From NCBI GenBank assembly GCA_027031145.1, contig JALVEG010000654.1:1-19534 (forward strand): a stretch of 19,534 bases of DNA, read 5' to 3'. Positions 7,626 to 15,367 of the stretch are shown piece after piece. The notes beneath the pieces are model-generated. The model did not search any database, was not told the origin of the DNA, and was given only the letters and a program-made list of their open reading frames with translations. Within the stretch, counting starts at the first letter, position 1; each line of letters begins with the position of its first letter. The position numbers and the translations under genes were made by a program. This DNA is from Saprospiraceae bacterium (GTDB lineage: Bacteria > Bacteroidota > Bacteroidia > Chitinophagales > Saprospiraceae).

Positions 7626-10600
7626 TTACAACCTGTCTTTTTCATCATGCCTGTAATAAGCAATCGTAGCTAAAACCGCCAATAAAAATACAGATATATA
7701 AACCCACATTGGTATCGGTACTGCATCTCCTTTGGCATAAGAATGCAATCCTGAAAGATAAAAATTGACGCCAAAAAAAGTCATCAGTATCGAAAATGAT
7801 CCAATAACAGATGCCAGATTGAAAGTATAAACCGATCTAAGCCCTTTGATCATCCTCATGTGAAGTATAAAAGCATAAACCAATATACTGATCAAAGACC
7901 AGGTTTCCTTTGCATCCCAACCCCAATATCGTCCCCATGATTCATTTGCCCATACACCACCTAAAAATGTTCCGATACTCATTAAGAATAGCCCTACTGT
8001 CAGGGAAAACTCATTCACTGCAGTTAATTCCTTTAGGGTATATTTTATATTTGTTTCTTTGTTTTTGCTTCCGGCTATTGCTATTAAAAATAAATTTATC
8101 AAACCCAATAAAGCTCCAAGGAATAAAAAGCCATAACTTGCAGTGATAACAGATACGTGTATCATCAGCCAATACGATTTTAATACAGGTACCAAATTAG
8201 TTATTTGCGGATCCATCCAGTTCATTGCAGCTACTATCATGAGCCAGGCAGCTAATACCGAAGTTGCAGCGAGTGTAATAGGTGATTTTTTGACTAATAA
8301 TACACCAGCCAATACGACAGCCCATGCAATGTAAATCATGGATTCGTATCCATTGCTCCAGGGAGCATGTCCTGCAATATACCATCTAAGTCCCAAACCA
8401 AAAGTGTGAAGTATAAAACCGGTAAAAATCAAAATAATCCCGATTCTTACGGGCCATTTTAAATTAAGGCGAGGTCTGAATACTTTTATGAGTAATAAAA
8501 GCAGAAGAATAAAACCAACAGTGAAATACCAACCTATGAGTTTATTGAAAATAAGGGTTTTATTATATAGCAATTCAGCTTTTATCTTACTATCTGACGG
8601 CATATAATCGGCAGCAACTGATTTTTGATATTTTTTTAATCCGTCCAATGCAAGATCTGCATTGCTCCAGTCATTCTTGGTCACACCTTCTACAACACTT
8701 TGCAAATACCAGGGAAGGAAATTTTTGACCAGGACATCAGCATCACCAAAATCCATTTTTGAAGCTTCTTCAGGCGTGTACCATTTTCTTGACGGATCAC
8801 CTTCTTGAGGATAAATTCTGAGAAAACTTCCTGAGAATATCATATAGATAATATTCATCCTCTCATCAACGTTTATTACCGCTTTATCGAATTTTGATCT
8901 TTCTTTTTCCGGTTTATGCAAAGCTTCTTCAATATATCCGGACAGAATATATCCCGTTTTATCATCAAAAAAGTCGATGTAAGCAGCATATTTGCCGGTT
9001 CCAATATAATCTTCCAATTCAGGATGACCTATTTTTATCATAGGAATATATTGCCACTGATGCGGAAAAGCCATCATTCCAAGCATTATCTGATCCGGGT
9101 TTTGACCGGCAAATTCTTTTTTCTTCGTGACTTTTCTTACCAGTCTTGAAGACATGGTGTTTAGTGGCATAATTCTACCACCTCTTTCCTGTATTGATAT
9201 TTCACCAAATTTTTTAGCCTGCGATTTGTCAATTATCTTGAATGTATCGGGTAAACTAACTTGAGCAAATGAAGAAGTTGAGATAAATAATATTAAAGCT
9301 ATTATTGACAGATTGTTAATTCTTTTGACCCTGAATTCATTTATCAGTCGGTTTAGTTTCCTGATTCTTGCCTTTTTAGTAAAAAAAGTTAAGATCATTC
9401 CTAATGTGAGAAGAAAATATCCCAAGTAGGTAATTCCTGTTCCCCAGGCATCATGATTTACCGAAAGAATACTTCCTGTCTCATCCGGATCATAAGATGA
9501 TTGGAAAAATCTGTAACCTTTATAATCCAATACATGATTCATGTATATTCTATAATCCATTTTAATGTTATCTTCCGGATCAATTAGTGTAACTTCCGAT
9601 GCATATGAAGAAGGGCTGTGCGAACCCGGATATCTCTCCAGTTGAAAATCCCTTAATTTTATTTGAAAAGGAAGTTTTATACGCTTTGAGCCATATGAAA
9701 CAGCGATATCTGTGTCACCAAATTTCACATGCTGAAATTGTCCTTCCATTCCTTTATTGCCCCAGACATAAACGGTTTTTACGGTATTGCCATCCGAAAT
9801 ATTGAATTCCAAAGCATTGAAAGAAGCCGATTCGATTTTTGAACTCTTTGCGATAGGTATCAGTTTAGCTTTAGGAACATATTCTTTTAGTACAATACTT
9901 TCATTTTTCAACATGTACAATGCTCCCGTATTGAAACCGTATTCTTTATTTGCTTCCAGAGAATCTACAGATTGATCACTCATATACATTATAGTATAAG
10001 GAAAATCGGTTTTGATTTTCAGGCTATCGTTTTTGGTGTAAATTTTTACATTTGTATCTTCTCCTGAATTGAAACCTATTACAACATCATTAAAAGTTAA
10101 AGTTTCTTTTTCTTTCAAAAAGCCTCCTGCACGACCTCTCGAAGTACCGTGAATTAAATAGAGTACGGGAAATCCATTTTCATCTTTTATCAGGGATTCA
10201 TTTGCATTGGGGATGAATTTGTTTAATGTAATTCTGTATTCCTTGTTTTTGAACCTGATCTTTTTATCAAAACTGTTTTTTCCCAGACTGCCAAAGAGAA
10301 CTTTGTTCGCAGATCTTAGACTATCAGTTCCATCAGTTGCTACGATCTGAATATGTGTATCATCTGATAATATATAGTCGGAAGTTTCCCCTTCTTTGAT
10401 ATGCATCAATCCTTCGTAACTAATATATCTTGTAATGCCGGCACCTATAATAATTATGATCATTGCCAAATGAAAAATAAAAATCCCGTATTTTACTTTT
10501 CTGTACAGTTTAAATTTAAAAATATTTACTATTAATGATAAAGCAAAAAGAAACCAAAGCAATTCAAACCACCAAGACTTATAAATGACTTTTTGCACGG

Positions 10601-10718
10601 TCATTGTTCCGAAATCATTTTCAATGAATGTTGCAACAGCCATCGCAAAGGCTAATGCCAAAAACAAAAAACCTGCAAATGGTATGGAAAAGAAAAAATT
10701 GTATATTTTTTTTAACAT
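7626..10718 (-). CDS. ccsA: Fused cytochrome c biogenesis protein CcsBA (ResB-ResC, System II)
   Basis: This polytopic inner-membrane protein (1030 residues from the chosen start) exports haem and attaches it to apocytochromes c in System II. The N-terminal part is ResB/CcsB-like: four hydrophobic segments around a large periplasmic domain, then a second hydrophobic stretch near ISTSSFAQ. The C-terminal part is CcsA/ResC-like with the tryptophan-rich haem-handling WWD motif, ESWGRYWGWDAKETWSL, at about residues 920-937. Histidines in SYWLMIHVS and FYLSGLHSYA lie in membrane segments on either side and fit the external haem ligands. I start at 10718 (MLKKIYNFFFSIPFAG); the longer reading from 10769 adds 17 residues and would begin above the likely promoter. 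It converges with the astE-like gene with only 54 bases between stops. Confidence 0.92.
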   Translation of the reverse strand: MLKKIYNFFFSIPFAGFLFLALAFAMAVATFIENDFGTMTVQKVIYKSWWFELLWFLFALSLIVNIFKFKLYRKVKYGIFIFHLAMIIIIIGAGITRYISYEGLMHIKEGETSDYILSDDTHIQIVATDGTDSLRSANKVLFGSLGKNSFDKKIRFKNKEYRITLNKFIPNANESLIKDENGFPVLYLIHGTSRGRAGGFLKEKETLTFNDVVIGFNSGEDTNVKIYTKNDSLKIKTDFPYTIMYMSDQSVDSLEANKEYGFNTGALYMLKNESIVLKEYVPKAKLIPIAKSSKIESASFNALEFNISDGNTVKTVYVWGNKGMEGQFQHVKFGDTDIAVSYGSKRIKLPFQIKLRDFQLERYPGSHSPSSYASEVTLIDPEDNIKMDYRIYMNHVLDYKGYRFFQSSYDPDETGSILSVNHDAWGTGITYLGYFLLTLGMILTFFTKKARIRKLNRLINEFRVKRINNLSIIALILFISTSSFAQVSLPDTFKIIDKSQAKKFGEISIQERGGRIMPLNTMSSRLVRKVTKKKEFAGQNPDQIMLGMMAFPHQWQYIPMIKIGHPELEDYIGTGKYAAYIDFFDDKTGYILSGYIEEALHKPEKERSKFDKAVINVDERMNIIYMIFSGSFLRIYPQEGDPSRKWYTPEEASKMDFGDADVLVKNFLPWYLQSVVEGVTKNDWSNADLALDGLKKYQKSVAADYMPSDSKIKAELLYNKTLIFNKLIGWYFTVGFILLLLLLIKVFRPRLNLKWPVRIGIILIFTGFILHTFGLGLRWYIAGHAPWSNGYESMIYIAWAVVLAGVLLVKKSPITLAATSVLAAWLMIVAAMNWMDPQITNLVPVLKSYWLMIHVSVITASYGFLFLGALLGLINLFLIAIAGSKNKETNIKYTLKELTAVNEFSLTVGLFLMSIGTFLGGVWANESWGRYWGWDAKETWSLISILVYAFILHMRMIKGLRSVYTFNLASVIGSFSILMTFFGVNFYLSGLHSYAKGDAVPIPMWVYISVFLLAVLATIAYYRHDEKDRL

Positions 10719-10755
10719 TATAATGTATTTAATATTGTATTTTATAAATGAACCA

Positions 10756-10763
10756 CAAAAGTA
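10756..10763 (-). promoter_or_regulatory. Probable -7 box of the ccsBA promoter
   Basis: The minus strand reads TACTTTTG, matching TAnnTTTG, about 40 bases upstream of the preferred start codon at 10718. I see no TTG at the expected distance, so the assignment rests on one box. The overlap with the inverted repeat at 10762-10790 would allow a repressor or activator to act here. Confidence 0.35.
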
Positions 10764-10790
10764 TAACATTAAAGGGTTAATAATGTTATA
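10762..10790. repeat. Inverted repeat upstream of ccsBA, operator candidate
   Basis: TATAACATTA and TAATGTTATA form a perfect 10-bp inverted repeat with a 9-nt spacer. It overlaps the -7 box of ccsBA and covers the -33 region, the usual place for a dimeric regulator. No known regulator box is recognised (it is not an FNR/CRP-type TTGAT-N4-ATCAA). Confidence 0.5.
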
Positions 10791-10791
10791 A

Positions 10792-10858
10792 ATTTGGGAA
10801 AAATGTAGTTTATGTCAAATGCCAGCATCAATTTTAAGTGGATACTTTTTCCCCAAAT
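10792..10858. repeat. Long-spaced imperfect inverted repeat in the ccsBA/tonB-like divergent region
   Basis: ATTTGGGAAAAATGTA (10792-10807) and TACTTTTTCCCCAAAT (10843-10858) are reverse complements apart from one extra C and one extra A in the arms, with about 35 bases between. They could be two regulator sites, a leader hairpin, or the ends of a tiny mobile element; no target-site duplication is obvious. Confidence 0.45.
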
Positions 10859-10982
10859 AGTATTCCTTATATTATTTATTTAAAATAATTGAATTTAACA
10901 CTTCTTAACACTCTCTTCAAAACTTTAAGAAAACCTTAATACTTCTATTTTTAACATTTTCCTTTCATGAGCGTCAAACAGA

Positions 10983-10990
10983 TATATTTG
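10983..10990 (+). promoter_or_regulatory. Probable -7 box of the TonB-like gene
   Basis: TATATTTG matches TAnnTTTG exactly and lies 30 bases before the ATG at 11020, giving a leader of about 24 nt. A TTG at the expected -33 spacing is missing. Confidence 0.45.
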
Positions 10991-11019
10991 AAATGATATT
11001 TACAAAATAATAAAAACGT

Positions 11020-11724
11020 ATGATTATGAAAGCAAATGAAAATTTATTGAGAAAAAAATTAATGGGAATTTCTATATTTTTCCACATGGCATTGATCATT
11101 ATTGCAATGACTTCATTTATTACGATCAATAAAGATGCTTCAAATAATATAGAAGATCAATATGATTATATGGAGATCAATTTTACTAATAATAGTACAT
11201 CTTCAGGAATGGCTTCTACCAAAAAGAATATAAATACCAGGAAGGTTGATAAGCCTAAAGCAAGTGATATAGAAGAGGAAGTGAAAAAAATAGAATCACT
11301 CGAAGATCCTGAAAGTGAAGTAAAAGCAGAGAATACGGAGAAAGTTAATACTGAAAAAGCAGAAGATAAGGAGATTACTGCATCTGAAACAGAAGGAGAG
11401 GGTGAAGAAGGTAAAATGCTGACAGGAAAAGCATTAGGTGAATTGGATTTTGACGGGGACGGAGTATTTGGCAGAAAAGTGATCTATCACGCACCTATTA
11501 AGGAACTTGCAGAACAAAATGGTCGTATTGCAATAAATATGGGAATAAACAGAGCTGGAAATGTTGTAGCCGTTGCTTATAATAAAGAAAATTCAACAAT
11601 TACAGATAAAGATCTTATTGTCAGAGCACTTAAAATGGCTATTCAGTACAAATTTGAAGCGGATTATACAGCTCCTGTTATTCAATATGGAAGATATACC
11701 TTTATTTTTGATATTAAATTTTAA
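11020..11724 (+). CDS. TonB-family protein with acidic linker
   Basis: This 234-residue protein has a short cytoplasmic N-terminus, one membrane anchor (about residues 14-36), a long E/K-rich linker (about 72-132) and a C-terminal domain (about 145-234). The C-terminal pattern, GRIAINMGINRAGNVVAVAYNKENSTITD followed by ALKMAIQYKF and a final beta strand, fits a TonB C-terminal domain, which contacts outer-membrane receptors or partners to pass on proton-motive energy. The linker is unusual: canonical TonB has a Pro-rich EP/KP spacer, here there are few prolines and many acidic residues. There are no exbB/exbD genes or receptor beside it, so its partner is unknown. An ATG two codons on (11026) is an alternative start. 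Confidence 0.72.
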   Translation: MIMKANENLLRKKLMGISIFFHMALIIIAMTSFITINKDASNNIEDQYDYMEINFTNNSTSSGMASTKKNINTRKVDKPKASDIEEEVKKIESLEDPESEVKAENTEKVNTEKAEDKEITASETEGEGEEGKMLTGKALGELDFDGDGVFGRKVIYHAPIKELAEQNGRIAINMGINRAGNVVAVAYNKENSTITDKDLIVRALKMAIQYKFEADYTAPVIQYGRYTFIFDIKF

Positions 11725-11736
11725 AGTCATCTACAT

Positions 11737-11899
11737 AGTGTCTGCCCGAAAACAGACAATTTTTGAAATTCTGATAATTTTTGCTTAGATTTTGATTTTT
11801 TTGCAATGATTTGATGCCTTAGTATCAATCACTTGTAAAAAAGTCAAAAGATAACAAAAAGAATCAATTTCAAATTTGATGTGTTTTCGGGCAGACACT
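11737..11899. mobile_element. MITE-like element with perfect 18-bp terminal inverted repeats
   Basis: AGTGTCTGCCCGAAAACA (11737-11754) and TGTTTTCGGGCAGACACT (11882-11899) are exact reverse complements and bound 163 bp of AT-rich DNA with no credible gene. A second inverted pair lies inside: TTTGAAATT (11762-11770) and AATTTCAAA (11866-11874), so the element can fold into a long hairpin. The left end also carries a local TGTCTG/CAGACA stem. Flanks permit either a TA duplication (T at 11736 and A at 11900 would shift the end by one) or an ACAT duplication (11733-11736 and 11900-11903). These traits fit a miniature inverted-repeat element moved in trans by an unknown transposase. It sits just after the TonB-like stop codon and before the terminator. 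Confidence 0.85.
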
Positions 11900-11934
11900 A
11901 CATATATATAAATTTAGTTTTTCATTTATCTAAG

Positions 11935-11964
11935 ACCGGAACTAACAAAAGTTCCGGTTTTTTT
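11935..11964 (+). terminator. Strong intrinsic terminator downstream of the TonB-like gene
   Basis: ACCGGAACT (11935-11943), loop AACAAA, AGTTCCGGT (11950-11958) forms a perfect 9-bp stem, followed by a T run to 11964. It ends the transcript of the TonB-like gene, now about 210 nt after its stop because of the MITE-like element. Confidence 0.92.
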
Positions 11965-12047
11965 ATTAATCTATTGTTTTTATATGAACAAAAAGCATAA
12001 AAGGTAGTTACTTATTATAATTAATTATCCATTTTAATCTATTAGCT

Positions 12048-13127
12048 ATGGAAGAAATAAAATTACAGAGGGATTATTTAAAGAAATATAACAAACCATT
12101 TGTTATTTCGGGTCCGTGTAGTGCAGAGACACAAGAACAACTAATGGAAACAGCTATTGCCTTGGCTGATACAGGTAATGTTGATATGCTAAGGGCTGGA
12201 ATATGGAAACCCCGTACCAGACCCGGTACATTTGAAGGTATTGGTAAAGAAGGATTGAAATGGATGACAAACGCTAAAAAGGAAACAGGTCTTCCCGTTA
12301 CAGTGGAAGTGGCAAATGCAGATCATATAGAACATGCATTAAATGCGGAAATAGATGTTTTGTGGATCGGTGCAAAAACCACAGTCAATCCGTTTTCCAT
12401 GCAGGAAATAGCAGATTCACTTAAAGGAACAAATGCAAAAGTATTGGTCAAAAATCCTATAAATCCTTCATTATCTCTTTGGCTCGGAGCTATTGAACGA
12501 CTGGAAAATGTCGGAGTTAATGTTCTGGGAGTGATACACAGAGGTTTTACCGAATTTGGAGATAAGATATACAGGAACAATCCGATGTGGCAAATCCCTA
12601 TCGAACTGATGATGAATAGACCGGATCTTGCAGTGATAAATGATCCGAGTCATATTTGTGGCAACAGAACCATGTTGCAAGAGGTGGCTCAAAAGGCTAT
12701 GGATCTGAATTTTGATGGTATTATGCTTGAAGTACATCGTGATCCGGATAATGCCTGGAGTGATGCAATGCAACAGGTTACTCCTCAAAGATTTCATGAA
12801 ATTATCTCAGGACTTAATATTAGAAAAGAAAAAGGAGAAAACCAACAAGCGCCGGAAGACCTGCATGAATATAGAAGAAAGATAGATGAATTGGACAAAG
12901 AACTATTATCTATCATAAGTAAAAGAATGGATGTTGTCAGAAATATAGGAAAATATAAAAAATCTCATAATACTTCTGTTTTGCAAAAAGCAAGATGGGA
13001 GACTATTATAAATCGTACATTGGAATTAAGTGACAAATTTGATCTTAATCCGGAATTCATAAAGATTATTCTTAAAGCTATTCATGATGAAAGTATCGAT
13101 ATCCAGGAGAAGATATTGAATGGGTAA
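12048..13127 (+). CDS. Bifunctional 3-deoxy-7-phosphoheptulonate synthase / chorismate mutase type II
   Basis: This 359-residue cytoplasmic enzyme joins the first step of the shikimate pathway (phosphoenolpyruvate + erythrose 4-phosphate to DAHP) with chorismate to prephenate conversion. Residues 1-260 are a type I-beta DAHP synthase: GPCSAE (22-27, C24 metal ligand), RAGIWKPRTRPGTFEG (49-64), VKNPINPS (134-141), GVIHRGF (161-167), DPSHICGNR (199-207, H202 metal ligand) and LEVHRDPDNAWSDA (227-240). Residues about 272-357 are an AroQ-type helical chorismate mutase (YRRKIDELDKELLSIISKRMDVVRNIGKYK). This C-terminal fusion is typical of Bacteroidota, where in the studied Prevotella enzyme prephenate feeds back on the synthase. 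No other aro genes adjoin it. Confidence 0.95.
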   Translation: MEEIKLQRDYLKKYNKPFVISGPCSAETQEQLMETAIALADTGNVDMLRAGIWKPRTRPGTFEGIGKEGLKWMTNAKKETGLPVTVEVANADHIEHALNAEIDVLWIGAKTTVNPFSMQEIADSLKGTNAKVLVKNPINPSLSLWLGAIERLENVGVNVLGVIHRGFTEFGDKIYRNNPMWQIPIELMMNRPDLAVINDPSHICGNRTMLQEVAQKAMDLNFDGIMLEVHRDPDNAWSDAMQQVTPQRFHEIISGLNIRKEKGENQQAPEDLHEYRRKIDELDKELLSIISKRMDVVRNIGKYKKSHNTSVLQKARWETIINRTLELSDKFDLNPEFIKIILKAIHDESIDIQEKILNG

Positions 13128-13442
13128 CGTATAGCACAAAAATTGCTTCAAAAATGTCGCTCATAGCTGAGGGCTTTTGCCCACTATTTACTATTTTACC
13201 ACTAAGTCCACTAATAAGTCCACTAAGAATGTACTAAGTTTTGCACTAAGACGAATATTCTTATTGATTTCTTAGTGTAAACATAAGTGCTCTTAGTGGT
13301 TAAAATAAAATAACAAATAAAACAAACTGTATCAATTTTTCTCATTAAATAAGCTGATTTTTTTGTCATTTATCGACATTTTCAAGCATTTTGTCGAAAT
13401 ACTGTCTAAAACAATCTACTGTGTATTGCATAGTTCTATATT
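13128..13442. repeat. Cluster of CACTAAG repeats with inverted copies
   Basis: Exact CACTAAG occurs at 13200-13206, 13221-13227 and 13244-13250, with one-base variants at 13209-13215 and 13232-13238; the reverse complement CTTAGTG lies at 13271-13277 and 13292-13298. The copies can pair: TATTTT-ACCACTAAG (13192-13206) with its complement at 13292-13307 (one bulge), and TTGCACTAAG (13241-13250) with CTTAGTGTAA (13271-13280, one G-T pair). The tract follows the DAHP synthase gene and holds no gene; the spacing is too irregular and units too short for a CRISPR array. Similar degenerate ACTAAG/ACAAAG strings are, from memory, common in Bacteroidota intergenic DNA. Confidence 0.65.
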
Positions 13443-13456
13443 TTGTTGTATATTTG
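13426..13456 (+). promoter_or_regulatory. Promoter of the padR-pspC operon
   Basis: TTG (13426-13428), 20 nt, then TATATTTG (13449-13456) is an exact match to the Bacteroidota consensus. Transcription should start near 13462. This rules out the upstream TTG at 13443 as a start codon and favours the ATG at 13494. Confidence 0.7.
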
Positions 13457-13493
13457 CAACATAATATTAATGAACAAAATAAATTATGAACAA

Positions 13494-13817
13494 ATGAATG
13501 TAGAAAACACCAAAGCACAAATGAGAAAGGGTTTTCTTGAAATGATAACATTGCTTATGATTTCAAAAGAAGAATCCTATCCTTCGGATATGATAAAAAG
13601 GTTGAAAGAAAAGGAGTTGATTGTGGTAGAGGGAACTATGTATCCGCTGTTGAACAGGTTGAAAAATGATGAACTTCTCGGGTATAACTGGAAGGAATCG
13701 ACTTCCGGTCCACCGCGCAAATATTATTTTATTACAGATAAAGGCAAGGAGTTTTTAAGCGAACTACAAAAGACCTGGAATAATCTGAAAAATGTTGTTG
13801 AATCTATTACTAAATAA
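13494..13817 (+). CDS. PadR-family transcriptional regulator
   Basis: This 107-residue winged-helix DNA-binding protein starts MNVENTKAQMRKGFLEMITLLMIS, the typical N-terminus of Bacteroidota PadR proteins. YPSDMIKRLKE is helix alpha2, VVEGTMYPLLNRLKNDELL is the recognition helix and start of the wing, and GPPRKYYFITDKGKEFL the wing beta-hairpin. It lacks the long C-terminal domain, so it belongs to the short PadR-s2 group. In-frame ATG at 13470 would add eight residues, but the MNVENTKAQ start fits the family and leaves a leader of about 32 nt. It is followed after 15 nt by a PspC-domain gene, a frequent pair; it probably regulates its own operon. The signal is unknown. Confidence 0.9.
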   Translation: MNVENTKAQMRKGFLEMITLLMISKEESYPSDMIKRLKEKELIVVEGTMYPLLNRLKNDELLGYNWKESTSGPPRKYYFITDKGKEFLSELQKTWNNLKNVVESITK

Positions 13818-13832
13818 ATAAAAATAAATAAA

Positions 13833-14537
13833 ATGAAAAAAATTGTAAATATAAATTTAGGTGGTTATCCGTTTACTATTGATATAGATGCTTATGAAAA
13901 AATGGAAGAATATTTTGCATCATTGGAAAAATACTTTGCAGATTATGAAAATCCGCATGAAATAATTTTTGATATTGAAGTAAGGATGGCTGAATTATTT
14001 AAAGAAAATGCAGGAGAACATGCTATTTTATCAATTGCAGATGTGAATAAGGCAATCGAAATACTTGGCACACCTGAAGACTTTTCCAAAGAGGAAATTG
14101 AAGAAGAAAGAGAAAATATTAAGGAGGAAAAAGATTATTCCGAGCCAAAAGGAAATAGAAATAGAAATTCTGAATATAGGGTTGGAAAAAAGATTTACAG
14201 GGATCCGGACAATAAAATTATAGGCGGGGTTTGTTCCGGATTGGCGAACTATCTGGGGGTTTCTGATCCTATTTGGATTAGATTATTGTTTGTGATATTA
14301 TTTGCTTCCGGCATCAGTCCGATAGTTTATATTGTATTGATGATAATCATACCAAAAGCAAAAACTACAGCAGAAAAAAAGGAAATGAGGGGAGAGCCCA
14401 TTGATATCGATACTATTGCCAATTCAATTGAAGAAGAATTTCGTAATATCTCCGATCAATTTCAGGATTTTGCCAGCTCCTTTAAGGAAAAAAGAAAAGA
14501 CAGACGAGCAAACAGAAGGAAAAGGAGAAGGTATTAG
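13833..14537 (+). CDS. PspC-domain membrane protein
   Basis: This 234-residue protein has an N-terminal soluble domain (1-85, MKKIVNINLGGYPFTIDIDAYEKMEEYF, ending ILGTPEDF) that usually precedes PspC in Bacteroidota, an acidic linker, and a PspC domain at about 118-172: KKIYRDPDNKIIGGVCSGLANYLGVSDPIWIRLLFVILF with a hydrophobic segment to MIIIPKAK. The C-terminus is charged and ends in an Arg/Lys-rich tail. PspC proteins sense or stabilise envelope stress; in this group no role has been shown. The gene sits 15 nt after padR and is probably co-transcribed with it. A terminator follows closely. Confidence 0.88.
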   Translation: MKKIVNINLGGYPFTIDIDAYEKMEEYFASLEKYFADYENPHEIIFDIEVRMAELFKENAGEHAILSIADVNKAIEILGTPEDFSKEEIEEERENIKEEKDYSEPKGNRNRNSEYRVGKKIYRDPDNKIIGGVCSGLANYLGVSDPIWIRLLFVILFASGISPIVYIVLMIIIPKAKTTAEKKEMRGEPIDIDTIANSIEEEFRNISDQFQDFASSFKEKRKDRRANRRKRRRY

Positions 14538-14570
14538 AAATTATTATTAGTGATACACTGTACCTAATCT

Positions 14571-14596
14571 AAGGCTATTGGCCTTTAGCCTTTTTT
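14571..14596 (+). terminator. Intrinsic terminator of the padR-pspC operon
   Basis: AAGGCTA (14571-14577) pairs with TAGCCTT (14586-14592) around an 8-nt loop, followed by T residues to 14596. It lies 33 bases after the pspC stop. Confidence 0.8.
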
Positions 14597-14886
14597 ATAT
14601 TTGGCAAGCGGGGACTCCGGACTTTGTTTTTTGCGACATAGCTCTACTAATGTCCTTTTTCCCGCTTCAAAAATAACCTCGACCCTTGCGGTTTTCCCTG
14701 TGAAATTCAGTTATGAATATTTCATTAGGGGGGCGGTTGTGCAAAAAAAATCAATTCTAACAAGAGATAATATATTATAATACCGGACGATATGTCGAAT
14801 CGATTAGAGGGCATCTGTGGGGCTGTAGCGAAGTTTTTGCTACTATTCTTGCTTGATTTGCAGCAAAATATCCGGTCAAATCACCA

Positions 14887-14931
14887 CCGCTTTAAAGCTT
14901 ATAGGTTTTCGAAAACCAATAAGGTTTGCGG
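14887..14931. repeat. Compound palindrome / hairpin
   Basis: A central perfect 14-bp palindrome GGTTTTCGAAAACC (14904-14917) is flanked by CTTAT (14898-14902) with ATAAG (14919-14923), and then CCGC (14887-14890) with GCGG (14928-14931), separated by internal loops. The 45-nt whole could form one interrupted hairpin. Confidence 0.55.
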
Positions 14932-15086
14932 GCAAGATAAAAACACTAAACACTAAAAAAATCCTCCTAATCCTGTTCCAAACAGTTTTACGCCCTCTCC
15001 CATTTTGTCACTATTTTTGTTTGCTATCGCAACAAAAATACCGCCAAAATAACTATGTGGTTTTTTTCTGGTTCTACCATAATATC

Positions 15087-15105
15087 GCCCCTAATGGGGC
15101 TTTTT
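15087..15105 (+). terminator. Orphan GC-rich hairpin with T run
   Basis: GCCCC (15087-15091), loop TAAT, GGGGC (15096-15100) then TTTTT has the form of an intrinsic terminator, but no gene ends nearby. It may mark the end of a small non-coding transcript or be a repeat remnant. Confidence 0.4.
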
Positions 15106-15336
15106 AAACCACCTAACATACCTTTCTGTCAAATAAATTTGACAGTCCAAATATCCCGCTTCAAAACAACGAACGCAAAAACAACGAACACAGGACCATT
15201 CCAATATTCCAAACATCTAATCATCCAATCAAGGAAACGCTAAAAAACAAACAGTCCATCCCACTCAATTTTTTGTTTATACTAATTTTAAATTTATGTT
15301 ACTTTTTTCATTTTGGTAATTTAAACTATTTATTAG

Positions 15337-15367
15337 TTGGTTATGTTTTTAGTTTTTACGATGTTTG
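15337..15367 (+). promoter_or_regulatory. Candidate promoter of the pyruvate:ferredoxin oxidoreductase gene
   Basis: TTG (15337-15339), 20 nt, then GATGTTTG (15360-15367) matches TTG-N20-TAnnTTTG with one mismatch at the first base of the -7 box. It would give a leader of about 55 nt before the ATG at 15428. Confidence 0.4.

Noticed and set aside
10719..10769. N-terminal 17-residue extension of CcsBA
   Set aside because: It would begin upstream of the probable -7 box at 10756-10763, and the MLKKIYNFFF start fits the family better.
13192..13307. Possible CRISPR array
   Set aside because: Units are 7 bases, irregularly spaced, partly inverted, and there are no cas genes.
13443..13493. Longer start of the PadR regulator at the TTG codon 13443 (or the ATG at 13470)
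   Set aside because: The TTG lies upstream of the exact -7 box at 13449-13456, so it would not be in the transcript. The ATG at 13470 is possible but the family N-terminus begins at 13494.
14600..14760. Possible tRNA or other known RNA gene in the GC-richer part of the intergenic region
   Set aside because: On neither strand did I find a T-loop GGTTCGAATCC-like box or a cloverleaf-compatible acceptor stem.
14853..15243. Small open frames (84 and 62 codons) in the pspC-nifJ intergenic region
   Set aside because: Composition and sequence have no domain sense, they overlap palindromes, and no promoter or related start signal supports them.
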